A stretch of DNA of 64,000 bases, from assembly GCF_003583935.1 (NCBI RefSeq), contig NZ_QYRN01000006.1, positions 295,145 through 359,144 of the forward strand. Reading direction: 5' to 3'. The stretch is from Aureimonas flava (lineage in GTDB: Bacteria > Pseudomonadota > Alphaproteobacteria > Rhizobiales > Rhizobiaceae). Position 1 is the stretch's first letter. Every line of letters begins with the position of its first letter. The notes under the pieces were generated by a model. The model was not told the DNA's origin, searched no databases, and was given only the letters and a program-made list of their open reading frames with translations. The translations under genes and the position numbers were made by a program. Shown here piece by piece: positions 20,340-28,804 of this stretch.

Positions 20340-21524
20340 TCAGTTGGACAGGGCGGCCGACATGTCGGCCGGCAGGTCGTGGCGGTAGATCGTCTTGTAG
20401 GACGCCGGCAGGTTCTCGCGGTTGACCGCCAGCGGCGGCACCACGACGTAGGGCGGCGTGCTCTCGCCGATCAGCGCCAGCGCGCCGACCTTGGCCTCGG
20501 CCGCCCCCTGGTCGTAGGGGCGCTGCGAGGAGATGCCGGCGATGAATCCCTTCCCCGCCATGTTGGCTGCGACGATCTGGTCGAAGTTCTCGCAGACGAT
20601 CTTGAAGTTTTCCGGCGACAGGCCGGCGATCTGGGCGGCGGTCGCCGCGCCCATCGCCGGAATGCTCCAGGAGCCGTAGAGGCCGTTCAGCGTCGGGTAG
20701 CGGGCCAGCAGCGCCTGCGCCACCTCCTGGCCCTTGTTCGGGTCGTCGTGGCCGGCGGCGGCGACGAGCTTGACGTCGGGGTATTTCGCCATCAGGCGGG
20801 CGACGAAGCCCTCGTAGCGCAGGTTGGTGACGTAGAAGTCGTTGGCGAAGTACATGGCCGCGACGTCGCCCTTGCCGCCGATGGCACGGGCGAGTTCGTC
20901 GGCGATGTACATGCCGAGCGCCAGGTTGTCGGACGAGACGATCGAGACGTAGTCCTTGCCCGGATCCATGCCGTCGACCGCCTGGTCGATGAAGACGACC
21001 TTGGTGCCGGCATCGGCGATGCGCTTGTAGGCGGCCGCCGTGGTCTGGCCGTTCAGCGGGATCGAGACGAGGAGGTCGGGCTTCAGGACCGCGATCGAGT
21101 CGAGGTCGGAAATCTGCTTGGCGTCGTCCCAGTTGGCGTTGGTCTCGGCCACGACCTCGATGCCGAGCGAGGCGAAGGTCTCCTTCAGGCCGTTCAACTG
21201 CTCCGACGCCCAGTCGTCGCCCAGCCAGCCGAGCGAGATGGCGACCTTGAAGTTGCCGGCCTTCACCTTGTCGATCTGCTCCGGTGTGAGCTGGATCGAG
21301 GAGCCGAGCACGCCCTTCTCGCCGCGCTGGCCGTCGCTGACCACGGTGGAGGACAGGTCGTCGACCTTGGCGAGTTCCAGCGTCTTCTCGCTGGGTGCCT
21401 GGTACCAGAGCGGCTGGTCGAGGTCGGCCGCGATGTTGTCGGCCGCGAACGCGGCCGGGGCGAGCGCCGAGCCGGACAGGAGCAGGACGGCGGCGCCAAC
21501 GGCCGCGCGCTGGAACATGCGCAT
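20340..21524 (-). CDS. Ribose-type periplasmic substrate-binding protein
   Basis: A 394-residue substrate-binding protein with a clear signal peptide (MRMFQRAAVGAAVLLLSGSALAPAAFA, cleavage about residue 27). The periplasmic fold begins at about residue 90 with FKVAISLGWLGDDWASEQLNGL and continues with KPDLLVSIPLNGQ, TKVVFIDQAVDG and KGDVAAMYFAND. Between the signal and the first domain is an extra stretch of about 60 residues (DLDQPLWYQAPSEKTLELAKV...) that is longer than in RbsB; such extensions occur in a subset of rhizobial sugar-binding proteins. It lies between an alpha/beta hydrolase gene and the cognate ATPase, all on the same strand. Confidence 0.9.
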   Translation of the reverse strand: MRMFQRAAVGAAVLLLSGSALAPAAFAADNIAADLDQPLWYQAPSEKTLELAKVDDLSSTVVSDGQRGEKGVLGSSIQLTPEQIDKVKAGNFKVAISLGWLGDDWASEQLNGLKETFASLGIEVVAETNANWDDAKQISDLDSIAVLKPDLLVSIPLNGQTTAAAYKRIADAGTKVVFIDQAVDGMDPGKDYVSIVSSDNLALGMYIADELARAIGGKGDVAAMYFANDFYVTNLRYEGFVARLMAKYPDVKLVAAAGHDDPNKGQEVAQALLARYPTLNGLYGSWSIPAMGAATAAQIAGLSPENFKIVCENFDQIVAANMAGKGFIAGISSQRPYDQGAAEAKVGALALIGESTPPYVVVPPLAVNRENLPASYKTIYRHDLPADMSAALSN

Positions 21525-21595
21525 GGATTTCCTCCCAGAAGATCAGGTTTTGGTGTCGGGGGCGCGCCGGTATCCTCCCCGGCGCGCCGAACGTC

Positions 21596-22510
21596 TCAGG
21601 CTCGGTTCAGCATGAACTCGCGCAGCATGGTGGCGAGGCGTTCCTCCGCCTCCCACGCGAGGCTGTGGCCGCATTCCTCGAAGACCTCGGAGCGCTCGAC
21701 GCCCTCGGAGACCTTCAGCATCTGGTCGCGCACCAAAGGCCCGAAGAACTCGGGCGCGCCGACCGTCATGATCGGGAGCGTCAGCTTCTGCTGCTTCAGC
21801 TCCTTATTGATGCGCCCGTTCTTCAGGCCGGCGCGGTAGGTCTCGAGGCAGCCGCGCAGCCCGCCGGGCGCCGACAGGCGGGCGATCCACTCCGAGATCG
21901 CCTCGTCCGAGATCGCGGTCGGGTTCCAGGTCTCCGCCTTGATCCAGAACTCCCAGAACTCGCGCTCGCGTCCCTGGATCAGCATCTCGGGCAGGTGGGG
22001 GATCCAGAAGAACGGGATGTGCCAGACCCACACACCCTGCTGGCGATACTGGGCGGAGATGTTGTCGGGCGTGAAGTTCGACCACTCCTCGAGCCCCTCG
22101 CCCGACAGGAGCATCTCGCAGAACGACAGGGTCCTCACGCGCTCACGCTGCGTGGCGGCGAGCACGTAGGCGAACTCGGCGCCCCGGTCCTCGCCGTGCA
22201 GGTGGAAGCGCTCGTGACCGAGCTGCGTCATCAGCTCCGCCATGTCGTTGGCGTTGGTCAGGCTGTCGTAGCCCTCCTCGACCGGGGGCTTGTCGGTGTA
22301 GCCGAAGCCGCGCAGGTCGGGGGCCACCACCGTGAAGTGCTCCGTGAGGAGCGGCACGAGCTTGGCCCAGTAGTAATGGGTCTTCGGCGTGCCGTGCATC
22401 AGGAGCAGCGGCTCGCCCTGGCCCGCCGTGACGTAGTGCATCCGGATGCCGTTCACCCGCGCGCGGCCGTGCTTCACCGGCCGGCCGGCGTGATCGACGA
22501 TCTCAACCAT
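21596..22510 (-). CDS. Alpha/beta hydrolase, epoxide hydrolase/haloacid dehalogenase-like
   Basis: A 304-residue alpha/beta hydrolase. The oxyanion strand is LLLMHGTPKTHYYW, the nucleophile elbow LHGEDRGAEF carries Asp instead of Ser, and the catalytic His is in CGHSLAWEAEER. An Asp nucleophile in a GxDRGA-type elbow is the mark of epoxide hydrolases and fluoroacetate dehalogenases, which form an ester intermediate on Asp. The cap domain is Trp-rich (VWVWHIPFFWIPHLPEM). The chosen start is ATG 22510; the frame continues upstream without support. It is the first gene of the ribose-type ABC operon, so its substrate may be taken up or released by that transporter. Confidence 0.85.
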   Translation of the reverse strand: MVEIVDHAGRPVKHGRARVNGIRMHYVTAGQGEPLLLMHGTPKTHYYWAKLVPLLTEHFTVVAPDLRGFGYTDKPPVEEGYDSLTNANDMAELMTQLGHERFHLHGEDRGAEFAYVLAATQRERVRTLSFCEMLLSGEGLEEWSNFTPDNISAQYRQQGVWVWHIPFFWIPHLPEMLIQGREREFWEFWIKAETWNPTAISDEAISEWIARLSAPGGLRGCLETYRAGLKNGRINKELKQQKLTLPIMTVGAPEFFGPLVRDQMLKVSEGVERSEVFEECGHSLAWEAEERLATMLREFMLNRA

Positions 22511-22600
22511 GGTTCCTCCCCATCGCCACGAGCTTCGTGCGGCCAGCCGTCTGTCGCGGCGGTTCGCGCTCGATGAGCACCGGACCATGAATTGCGCCGA

Positions 22601-22636
22601 TTGAACTTTATGTCAACTAGAAAAACATATGTTCAA
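22601..22636. promoter_or_regulatory. AT-rich promoter region with inverted repeat before the hydrolase/ABC operon
   Basis: About 90 bases upstream of the alpha/beta hydrolase start the GC content drops sharply. TTGAAC (22601-22606) and GTTCAA (22631-22636) form a perfect 6-base inverted repeat with 24 bases between. On the minus strand the segment also contains TTGACA, a plausible -35 element. It probably holds the operon promoter and an operator. Confidence 0.4.
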
Positions 22637-23305
22637 GCGTTAGCGTGTGATCCCCGGGTGCAGCCATCGTTGACGCGCTGAGCGCGTGCGCCTCGACGAC
22701 GCGAAGGTCGAGCATCCAGCCGAAGCGATCGCGCGGGATGGTTAGATGTCGAAGCCCTCACGAAGCCGCTCGCGTCCTCGTGCGAGACGCACCGCCCATC
22801 GACGTTGCGGATTCGTGGACGGCAGAAGCGGCGACCGCCTGCTCTTCGCTGGAACCAAATGAACGGTGTGCATTCAGCCCTGCAAGAAGTGCTCGGCTCG
22901 AGTGCGGTCATCGCAGCGCGGGGTGGCGAGCGGGTTTGGGCTACGCGGACGGAATGGCGGCTCGGCGGCAAGTGTCGAGTCCGGGTATCCGGACGACCCG
23001 GGCGATCGGCCACCATCCGTCCTCGATCCGGCGATCGAGCACGAGGTGGACGGCCGACGCCAGCCCGAACAGGCCGGCGTCACGGCCTCTGTGGGACGAA
23101 CCGGGAAACCATCGTCGCGACAGACAAGACGCGAGCCGCTGGGTGCGTCGTCGGGAATTGATGAAACCGGCCCGGATCGAAGGCTGCTCGGCGGAGATCG
23201 GCGTCTTCGCTCCCCCATGGCCGATCGGGCACCTTGGCTGGAGACCGGTCGTCGGGCCGGACAGATGACGCGATCGGTCGTCGCCCCGTCGCCCCGTCGC
23301 TTCCG
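22637..23305. other. Intergenic stretch without a recognisable gene
   Basis: Roughly 670 bases between two alpha/beta hydrolase genes. Several frames are open by chance in GC-rich DNA, but none starts with a ribosome-binding site or gives a recognisable family. One minus-strand segment near 22941-23080 (GWWPIARVVRIPGL) reads protein-like, and could be a decayed gene end; I cannot name it. Confidence 0.4.
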
Positions 23306-24136
23306 TCAGCAGTTCGCGATCTGGTTCAGCACGGCGGCCACGATCGCCTCCGGTCGGTCCTCCTGGACGAGGTGCCCGGCGTTCGGGATCTGAATGCAGG
23401 GCTTTCCGGATATCCGGTTTGCCAACGCTTCTCCCTTCGCAGGCGGGATCCATTCGTCCCGCTGCCCCCAGAGAACCGTGACGGGGCAGTCCATACGCCC
23501 ATAGAGCCCTTCCACCTCGTCGGTGAACCGCTGGTCCATCTGCGCGATCTGGCGGTAGAAGGCTGGTTGGCCGACCGGCCCCAGCCATGGCGTGGTGTAG
23601 ATGTGCAGTGCCTCTTCCGACAACGGCTCGTGTGCTGCCGTCTGGAGATAGGCCCTGAGGATCGCTCCGTGCAGATAGTCCGGCATGCCGGCGAAAGCCG
23701 CCTCGTGTTGGCGCGCATGCTGCACGAGGGGGGAGCCCCAGGGCGCGAGCGCGACGGCGTCGAAGATCGTCAGCGAGGCGTATCGCAGGCCGTCGAGATA
23801 GTAGGCCCGCAAGGCCGTGGCGCCGCCGAAGTCGTGCGCGAGGATGTCTGGGCGTTCGAGGTTCCATTCGCGGAGCAGGGCCGCCAACGCCTTGTTCTGC
23901 ACCGCCAGCGAGACGTCCTGCCCCTCCCGCATCTCGGATTGTCCGTAGCCGATCAGATCGAAGTAGTAGACGGTTCGATGGGCGGCGAGCATCGGTGCGA
24001 TCCGCCGCCAGACCTGCGAGGAGAAGGGGGTGCCGTGAATGGCGACCAAGGGCGGCCCGTCGCCGATCCGGCCCCAGCGGACGGCATTCCCATGGATGAT
24101 CGACGTGTTCGGGAGTTCCAGCATTGCCTCGTTCAC
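23306..24136 (-). CDS. Alpha/beta hydrolase with Asp nucleophile
   Basis: A 276-residue alpha/beta hydrolase. Oxyanion region VAIHGTPFSSQVWRR, nucleophile elbow ILAHDFGGATAL (Asp, as in haloalkane dehalogenases and epoxide hydrolases), acid in LWGQRDEWIPP and His in IPNAGHLVQEDRPE. The annotated start is a GTG at 24136; an ATG at 24124 (MLELPNTS) is equally possible. It is divergent from an ArsR-family regulator with only 24 bases between start codons, and a palindrome in that gap suggests shared control. The substrate is unknown; carbonic-ester or halogen substrates are both compatible with the fold. Confidence 0.85.
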   Translation of the reverse strand: MNEAMLELPNTSIIHGNAVRWGRIGDGPPLVAIHGTPFSSQVWRRIAPMLAAHRTVYYFDLIGYGQSEMREGQDVSLAVQNKALAALLREWNLERPDILAHDFGGATALRAYYLDGLRYASLTIFDAVALAPWGSPLVQHARQHEAAFAGMPDYLHGAILRAYLQTAAHEPLSEEALHIYTTPWLGPVGQPAFYRQIAQMDQRFTDEVEGLYGRMDCPVTVLWGQRDEWIPPAKGEALANRISGKPCIQIPNAGHLVQEDRPEAIVAAVLNQIANC

Positions 24137-24150
24137 ATTGTCACTTGGCT

Positions 24151-24162
24151 ATATGAGCATAT
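24151..24162. promoter_or_regulatory. Candidate ArsR-family operator
   Basis: ATATG-AG-CATAT is a perfect 12-base palindrome that overlaps the ATG of the ArsR gene. A larger TTGTCA...TGACAA inverted repeat (24139-24168) surrounds it. ArsR-type repressors bind AT-rich dyads at their own promoters, and this is the only AT-rich dyad between the divergent genes. Confidence 0.55.
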
Positions 24163-24487
24163 GACAAGCAGCGAAGACAGGGAAACCCAGATCAAGGCGC
24201 TGGCGAGCGAGGCGCGGCTTGCGATACTTCGGGTCCTGGCCGACCCGAAGACGCATTTCGCGCATCAGCGGTCGGCCGATCCGGTCGAGGTCGGCGTGTG
24301 CATGACCCTCATCGCCGAGGCGCTGGGTGTCGCCCAGCCGACGGCCAGCCGCCATCTCCACATCCTGAGGCAGGCGAAGTTCGTCACCGTGCGGCGACAT
24401 CTCAAGTGGTCCTACTGCCAACGCGACGATCGTCGTATCCAGGAGCATTTGGACTGGCTGTCGGGCGAACTGCTGCCGAAACGATGA
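24161..24487 (+). CDS. ArsR-family transcriptional regulator
   Basis: A 108-residue winged helix-turn-helix protein. IKALASEARLAILRVLADP is the ArsR N-terminal helix pair, and LIAEALGVAQPTASRHLHIL is the recognition helix region, followed by the wing VTVRRHLKWSYCQRDD. It carries Cys near CMTLIAE and YCQRDD but no classical ELCVCDL metal box, so it is probably not an arsenite sensor. The next gene is divergent at 24 bases, and translation of one of the two genes must begin close to its transcription start. It likely represses the alpha/beta hydrolase. Confidence 0.85.
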   Translation: MTSSEDRETQIKALASEARLAILRVLADPKTHFAHQRSADPVEVGVCMTLIAEALGVAQPTASRHLHILRQAKFVTVRRHLKWSYCQRDDRRIQEHLDWLSGELLPKR

Positions 24488-24999
24488 CCAGCCCGGAATG
24501 GGCGCGCAATCGTTCGGCCGCGCGGGCTCGGTCGATGTCGTCGGTTTCGGCGCGTCCGACATCGTCGCGCGCGATGCACGGCTGACGTTCGGCAGTTTGA
24601 CGTTCCGCAATTGCCGGGGGCGCTTCGTCATCCCGGCCGACCCGTTCGGCGGCGGCCAGTACGTCTGCCCCCACCACCGCGACGGGCCGGAAACAGTGCG
24701 GGAGCAAGGAGCGCGCCGTCGCTCCGTCCCGATGCGAGCAGCCCTTCCCAGGGTCATGAAAGCCCCATCGCGCAGGGCGTCGGATGCGAATGCGCCTGGC
24801 GGCGAGGGGCTTCCGTTCGTGGCGGTTGCCGGTCGTCCGCATGGCCTGCCCGGACAGACGCGCTCCCGACAGGCGGGCGCACGGTTCCCGGCGTTGATCG
24901 CCGCATCTCGGCCGGTCTCCACGCGCGGCACGTCCAAACCGCCGTGCCGGCCACGCACGAAGCCCGCGTCGGATCCGTCCCGTTTTGACGCACGCGGCA
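24488..24999. other. Intergenic stretch without a recognisable gene
   Basis: About 510 bases between the ArsR gene and the convergent end of the Crp-family gene. Open frames on both strands are Arg/Pro/Ser-rich, as expected for noncoding GC-rich DNA. I see no RNA gene, repeat or strong terminator. Confidence 0.4.
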
Positions 25000-25731
25000 T
25001 CAGTCAAGGGGATAGACCCCGTGCATCACGGTGTCGAAATGCTCTTCGATCGCCGTGGTGCAGCCGCACGCCGTCTGACGCAGGACGTCCTCGTTCCTGA
25101 CGATGAAGAGGCCCCGGCGGGTCTCGATCGTCCCGTCGTCGCGTAGGCGCTTGATGACCCTTGTGACGAAGGTCCGTCCGACGCCCAGCACGTCGGCCAA
25201 CTGCTCGTGCGTCATGCGCAACTCGTGGGTCTGCGTCCGGCTCATCGCCGCGAGCAGCCACTTCGCGGTTCGCTGGGCGATGGTGTGCGTGGCGTTGCAG
25301 GCGGAGGTCTGGAACACCTGGGCAAGCAGGCAGTCGGAGTAACGCGAGAACCAGTGGCGCAAGGCGAGGGAATCGAGCTTTGCCTGTTCCAGCGCCGTCG
25401 TCTTGATGCGCAGGAACCGACCGCCGTGGCGCACGCGCGCCGTGGCGTAGGCGGGGACTTGGCCGTTTGAGACGATGCCGCCGACAGCGCCTTCGGAACC
25501 GACGAGGGCGACCTCCACGGTGGTATGGCCGTCGTTCATCCCGATGCAGAAGGCGGCCATGGCACCGCCGCATGGGAACCAGGTGTGGACGACGTCCTCT
25601 CCGGCCTGCTGGAGGATGTCATGGGCATTCAGCTCCAGCACCTTCATGTTCGGGGCGAGGCGCCTGCGGTCGTCGTCGTTGAGCGTACCCAGCAGAAGGT
25701 TGCTGGCGAAATCGTCGGCGGTCGGAACCAA
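25000..25731 (-). CDS. Crp/Fnr-family transcriptional regulator
   Basis: A 243-residue regulator with an N-terminal cyclic-nucleotide-binding-like barrel (about residues 15-130, including LQQAGEDVVHTWFPCGGAMAAF) and a C-terminal helix-turn-helix (about 165-225, LADVLGVGRTFVTRVIKRLRDDGTI). The N-terminus lacks the four-Cys cluster of FNR. The variation in the cNMP pocket (no RAATV) suggests it does not bind cAMP; this subgroup is common in Rhizobiales near photoreceptor or stress genes. It is divergent from the bacteriophytochrome gene, which it may help regulate. C-terminal CGCTTAIEEHF contains two Cys whose role is unknown. Confidence 0.88.
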   Translation of the reverse strand: MVPTADDFASNLLLGTLNDDDRRRLAPNMKVLELNAHDILQQAGEDVVHTWFPCGGAMAAFCIGMNDGHTTVEVALVGSEGAVGGIVSNGQVPAYATARVRHGGRFLRIKTTALEQAKLDSLALRHWFSRYSDCLLAQVFQTSACNATHTIAQRTAKWLLAAMSRTQTHELRMTHEQLADVLGVGRTFVTRVIKRLRDDGTIETRRGLFIVRNEDVLRQTACGCTTAIEEHFDTVMHGVYPLD

Positions 25732-26055
25732 GCCTCTCCTCCCATTCTCCTTTGCGGCCGCGGCTGCGGGGCTCTAATGTGCACAAGTGTTCAGACGTTC
25801 CCTCCGCGCTATGTTACCCGTGAACACAAGGCGAGAACGGCAGGTTCCTACGTCCTTGCGAACGTCGACGAACGAATGGCGTCGTCTTCTCGTGGAAGGA
25901 TGCTGACTGTCCCCATGGGTCGGCGCGCGAGTTCCGTCGGCATGCAAGGGAGATCGGGACGGCATGGCCGGGAACGTCGCCTCGGAATGACGACCATTGC
26001 GTAACATGCGCCCCGGCCAGTCCGCGGTGCGAGCGAGAACGAGAGCCGGCCCGCC
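25732..26055. other. Divergent promoter region of the Crp-family and phytochrome genes
   Basis: 324 bases, lower in GC than the flanks near 25780-25840. GTGTTCA (25787-25793) and TGAACAC (25821-25827) make a perfect 7-base inverted repeat with a 27-base spacer, close to the Crp-family gene start and a plausible binding site for a dimeric regulator. No gene is recognised in the remainder. Confidence 0.4.
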
Positions 26056-28629
26056 TTGTCCGAACTGACCGATACCGTCGACCTCAGCAACTGCGACCGC
26101 GAGCCGATCCATGTCCCCGGCTCGATCCAGCCGGTGGGCTTCCTTCTGGCCCTGACGTCCGACTGGATGGTGGCGCGTGTCTCCGCGAATGTCGAACGGT
26201 TTCTCGGGCTGGCGCCCGACGCGATGCTCGGTCGCCCGTTCATGGATTTCGTCCCCGGAGACACCGTCCATGCCTTGAGAAACCGGATGGCCGTGCTGCG
26301 CGGGCCGAACGCCGTCGAGCGGATGGCGCGCTGCGTGCTCGTGGAAGGCGGCGACCCGTTCGACGTCGCGCTGCATGTCAGCGTCGGGCAACTGGTCCTG
26401 GAGGCCGAGCCTTCCGCCAACGAGACGGGCGACATCGGCGGCACGGTGCGCTCGATGATCTCGCGCCTCGACCAGTGCGAGGACATGAGCGCGTTCTTCC
26501 GCGAGGGGGCGCGCCAGGTCCGGGCGCTCCTCGGCTACGATCGTGTCATGGTCTACCGCTTTTCTGGCGACGGCTCGGGGGAGGTGGTCGCCGAGAGCTG
26601 CCGCGCCGGCATCGGCAAGTTCATGGGTCTGCGCTACCCCGCAACCGACATCCCGGCCCAGGCACGCGACCTCTACAAGCGGAACCTCCTGCGCATCATC
26701 TCCAACGTGCGCGGCGACACTGTGCCGATCGTTCCGCGCCTCGACGAGCGGGGCCAGCCGCTCGACCTCTCGCTTTCGGTCCTGCGCTCGGTCTCGCCGA
26801 TCCACCTCGAGTATCTGCGCAACATGGGCGTCGATGCCTCCTTGTCGATCTCGATCATCGTCGGCGGCAAGCTCTGGGGGCTGTTCGCCTGCCATCACTA
26901 CGCGCCCAAATGGCCGGCGGTCTCGAGCCGGTCCGTGGCCGAACTCTTCGCCCAGATGTTCTCCATGCGGCTGGAAAGCCGTGAGGGTCTCGCGCTCGTC
27001 GAGTACGAGCGTCGGGCACGCGATGTTTCGGACCAGCTTCTGAGCGCGGTCGCGACCGACGAAACGCTCCTGCGGGATCCGGACTGGCTCGGCGACATCC
27101 TGACCAGCGTGATCAAGGCCGACGGTGTCGGTGTCTGGATCAACGGCAAGCATGCCTCCTCCGGGACGACGCCCGGCCCGGAGGACTTCCGCCGGATCGT
27201 GCGCGCCCTCAACGGCACCGCGTCCGGCCGCGTGTACGCGACCGACCGCATCGGCGCGATCGTGGAGGGCGCCGATACGTTCGTGTCGGAGGCGGCGGGC
27301 ATGCTCGCCATCCCGATCTCCCGCGCGCCGCGCGACTACGTGATTCTGTTCCGAAGCGAACTGGTCCGTTCCGTGCGTTGGGGAGGCGATCCCCACAAGC
27401 CGGTCGAATACGGTCCCAACGGTCCCCGTCTCTCGCCTCGGGAGAGTTTCGCGGAGTGGAAGGAACTCGTCCAAGGGCGTTCGAAGCCGTTCACCGAGCC
27501 GGAGCTGCGGGTGGCCGAAACGCTGCGCGCGACGCTGATCGAGGTCGTGCTCCGCCTCGCCGACGAGGCCTCGATCGAGCGCCAGCGGGCCAGCGCCCGG
27601 CAGGAACTGCTGATCGCCGAGCTCAACCACCGCGTCCGCAACATCCTCGGCGTGATCCGTGGCCTGATCCGGCAGTCGCAGCCCGACGATCCGGCGGCGG
27701 CCGAGTTCATCCGGGTGGTCGACGGGCGCGTCCATGCGCTCGCGCGCGCCCACAACCAGATCACGGACGACCATTGGGGGCCCGCGCCGCTGCAGGCGCT
27801 GGTGGACGCGGAGGCGCGCGCCTTCGTCGACGAGCACGAGCGCGTCGTCTCGCAGGGCGAGCCCATCCTCCTGAACCCGCAGGCCTATTCGACGATGGCG
27901 CTGGTGCTCCACGAGCTGGTGACCAACTCGACGAAGTACGGCAGCCTCTCGACCACCGGCAAGGTCCGCTTCACCTGGGAGCGCGAGATCGGCGGCGACC
28001 TTCTGCTGCGCTGGGTCGAGAGCGGCGGTCCCGAAGTCCGCCAGCCGACCCGGCGGGGTTTCGGGTCCACCATCATCGACCGGTCCGTCCCCTACGATCT
28101 CGGAGGGCGGTCGACCATCGAGTACAGGCCGGAGGGCATCGTCGCGACGTTTCGCATCCCGGCGCGCCACGTCGCCGAGGCACGGTCGTTCGCTGGCCCG
28201 GCGATCAAGTTTCCGCGCCCCTCAAAGGGGCATCCGGCAGCACCGCCCCCGAAGATGCTCGCCGGGCACCATGTCCTTCTGGTGGAGGACAGCCTCATCA
28301 TCGCGCTCGACGCCGAGGATATCCTGTCGCGCCTCGGAGCCGCTTCGGTGACGCCCATGGCGAGCGTCGAGGCCGCTCTCGACAGCATCGACGCCCATCG
28401 GCCGACGGTCGCCATGCTCGACATCAACCTCGGCGACCGCACCAGTCTCCCGATCGCGGATCGTCTGCTCGAACTCGGCATCCCCTTCCTGTTCGCGACC
28501 GGATACGGCGAACAGGCGCGTCTTCCGTCGGAGCACGGGGACCGCCAGATCATCCAGAAGCCGTACACGCTCGAGAACGTCGCACGCGCCTTCGACCGGA
28601 TGTTGGGGACGTCCGGACAACCGGACTGA
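26056..28629 (+). CDS. bphP: Bacteriophytochrome hybrid HWE histidine kinase with receiver domain
   Basis: An 857-residue red/far-red photoreceptor. Domains in order: PAS (about 10-115), GAF (140-300), PHY (310-500), HWE-type kinase (515-705) and a C-terminal receiver (735-855). Cys13, in NCDREPIHVPGSIQP, is the biliverdin-linking Cys of bacteriophytochromes. The GAF domain has the Asp-Ile-Pro motif in PATDIPAQARDLYKRN and a PIHLEYLRNMG His helix. The kinase phospho-acceptor is His525 in ELNHRVRNIL, and the receiver Asp is about Asp789 in AMLDINLGD. The start is a TTG at 26056, which gives the expected short tail before Cys. No haem oxygenase gene is adjacent, so biliverdin must come from elsewhere in the genome. 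Its partner output protein is not identified. Confidence 0.95.
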   Translation: MSELTDTVDLSNCDREPIHVPGSIQPVGFLLALTSDWMVARVSANVERFLGLAPDAMLGRPFMDFVPGDTVHALRNRMAVLRGPNAVERMARCVLVEGGDPFDVALHVSVGQLVLEAEPSANETGDIGGTVRSMISRLDQCEDMSAFFREGARQVRALLGYDRVMVYRFSGDGSGEVVAESCRAGIGKFMGLRYPATDIPAQARDLYKRNLLRIISNVRGDTVPIVPRLDERGQPLDLSLSVLRSVSPIHLEYLRNMGVDASLSISIIVGGKLWGLFACHHYAPKWPAVSSRSVAELFAQMFSMRLESREGLALVEYERRARDVSDQLLSAVATDETLLRDPDWLGDILTSVIKADGVGVWINGKHASSGTTPGPEDFRRIVRALNGTASGRVYATDRIGAIVEGADTFVSEAAGMLAIPISRAPRDYVILFRSELVRSVRWGGDPHKPVEYGPNGPRLSPRESFAEWKELVQGRSKPFTEPELRVAETLRATLIEVVLRLADEASIERQRASARQELLIAELNHRVRNILGVIRGLIRQSQPDDPAAAEFIRVVDGRVHALARAHNQITDDHWGPAPLQALVDAEARAFVDEHERVVSQGEPILLNPQAYSTMALVLHELVTNSTKYGSLSTTGKVRFTWEREIGGDLLLRWVESGGPEVRQPTRRGFGSTIIDRSVPYDLGGRSTIEYRPEGIVATFRIPARHVAEARSFAGPAIKFPRPSKGHPAAPPPKMLAGHHVLLVEDSLIIALDAEDILSRLGAASVTPMASVEAALDSIDAHRPTVAMLDINLGDRTSLPIADRLLELGIPFLFATGYGEQARLPSEHGDRQIIQKPYTLENVARAFDRMLGTSGQPD

Positions 28630-28630
28630 C

Positions 28631-28664
28631 CCCGCGGCCCTCCTCGCGTGCGGAGGCCCGCGGG
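28631..28664. terminator. Hairpin terminator after the phytochrome gene
   Basis: CCGCGGCCCTCC pairs with GGAGGCCCGCGG (one mismatch) around an 8-base loop, 2 bases after the phytochrome stop. It lies between two convergent genes, so it may serve both, although a U-tract is lacking. Confidence 0.55.
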
Positions 28665-28804
28665 GGGACGCGCGCGTCGTGCGGCAGGCCGTGGATCGTC
28701 GTCGGTGCTCGCTCCGACCGCTTCGCTGGAGGTCTGTTCCGTTTCCGAGCAAAAGCGCTCGGCCAAGGCGGCGACGAAGCGCACGAAGGGACGCCCTTTC
28801 TCCG

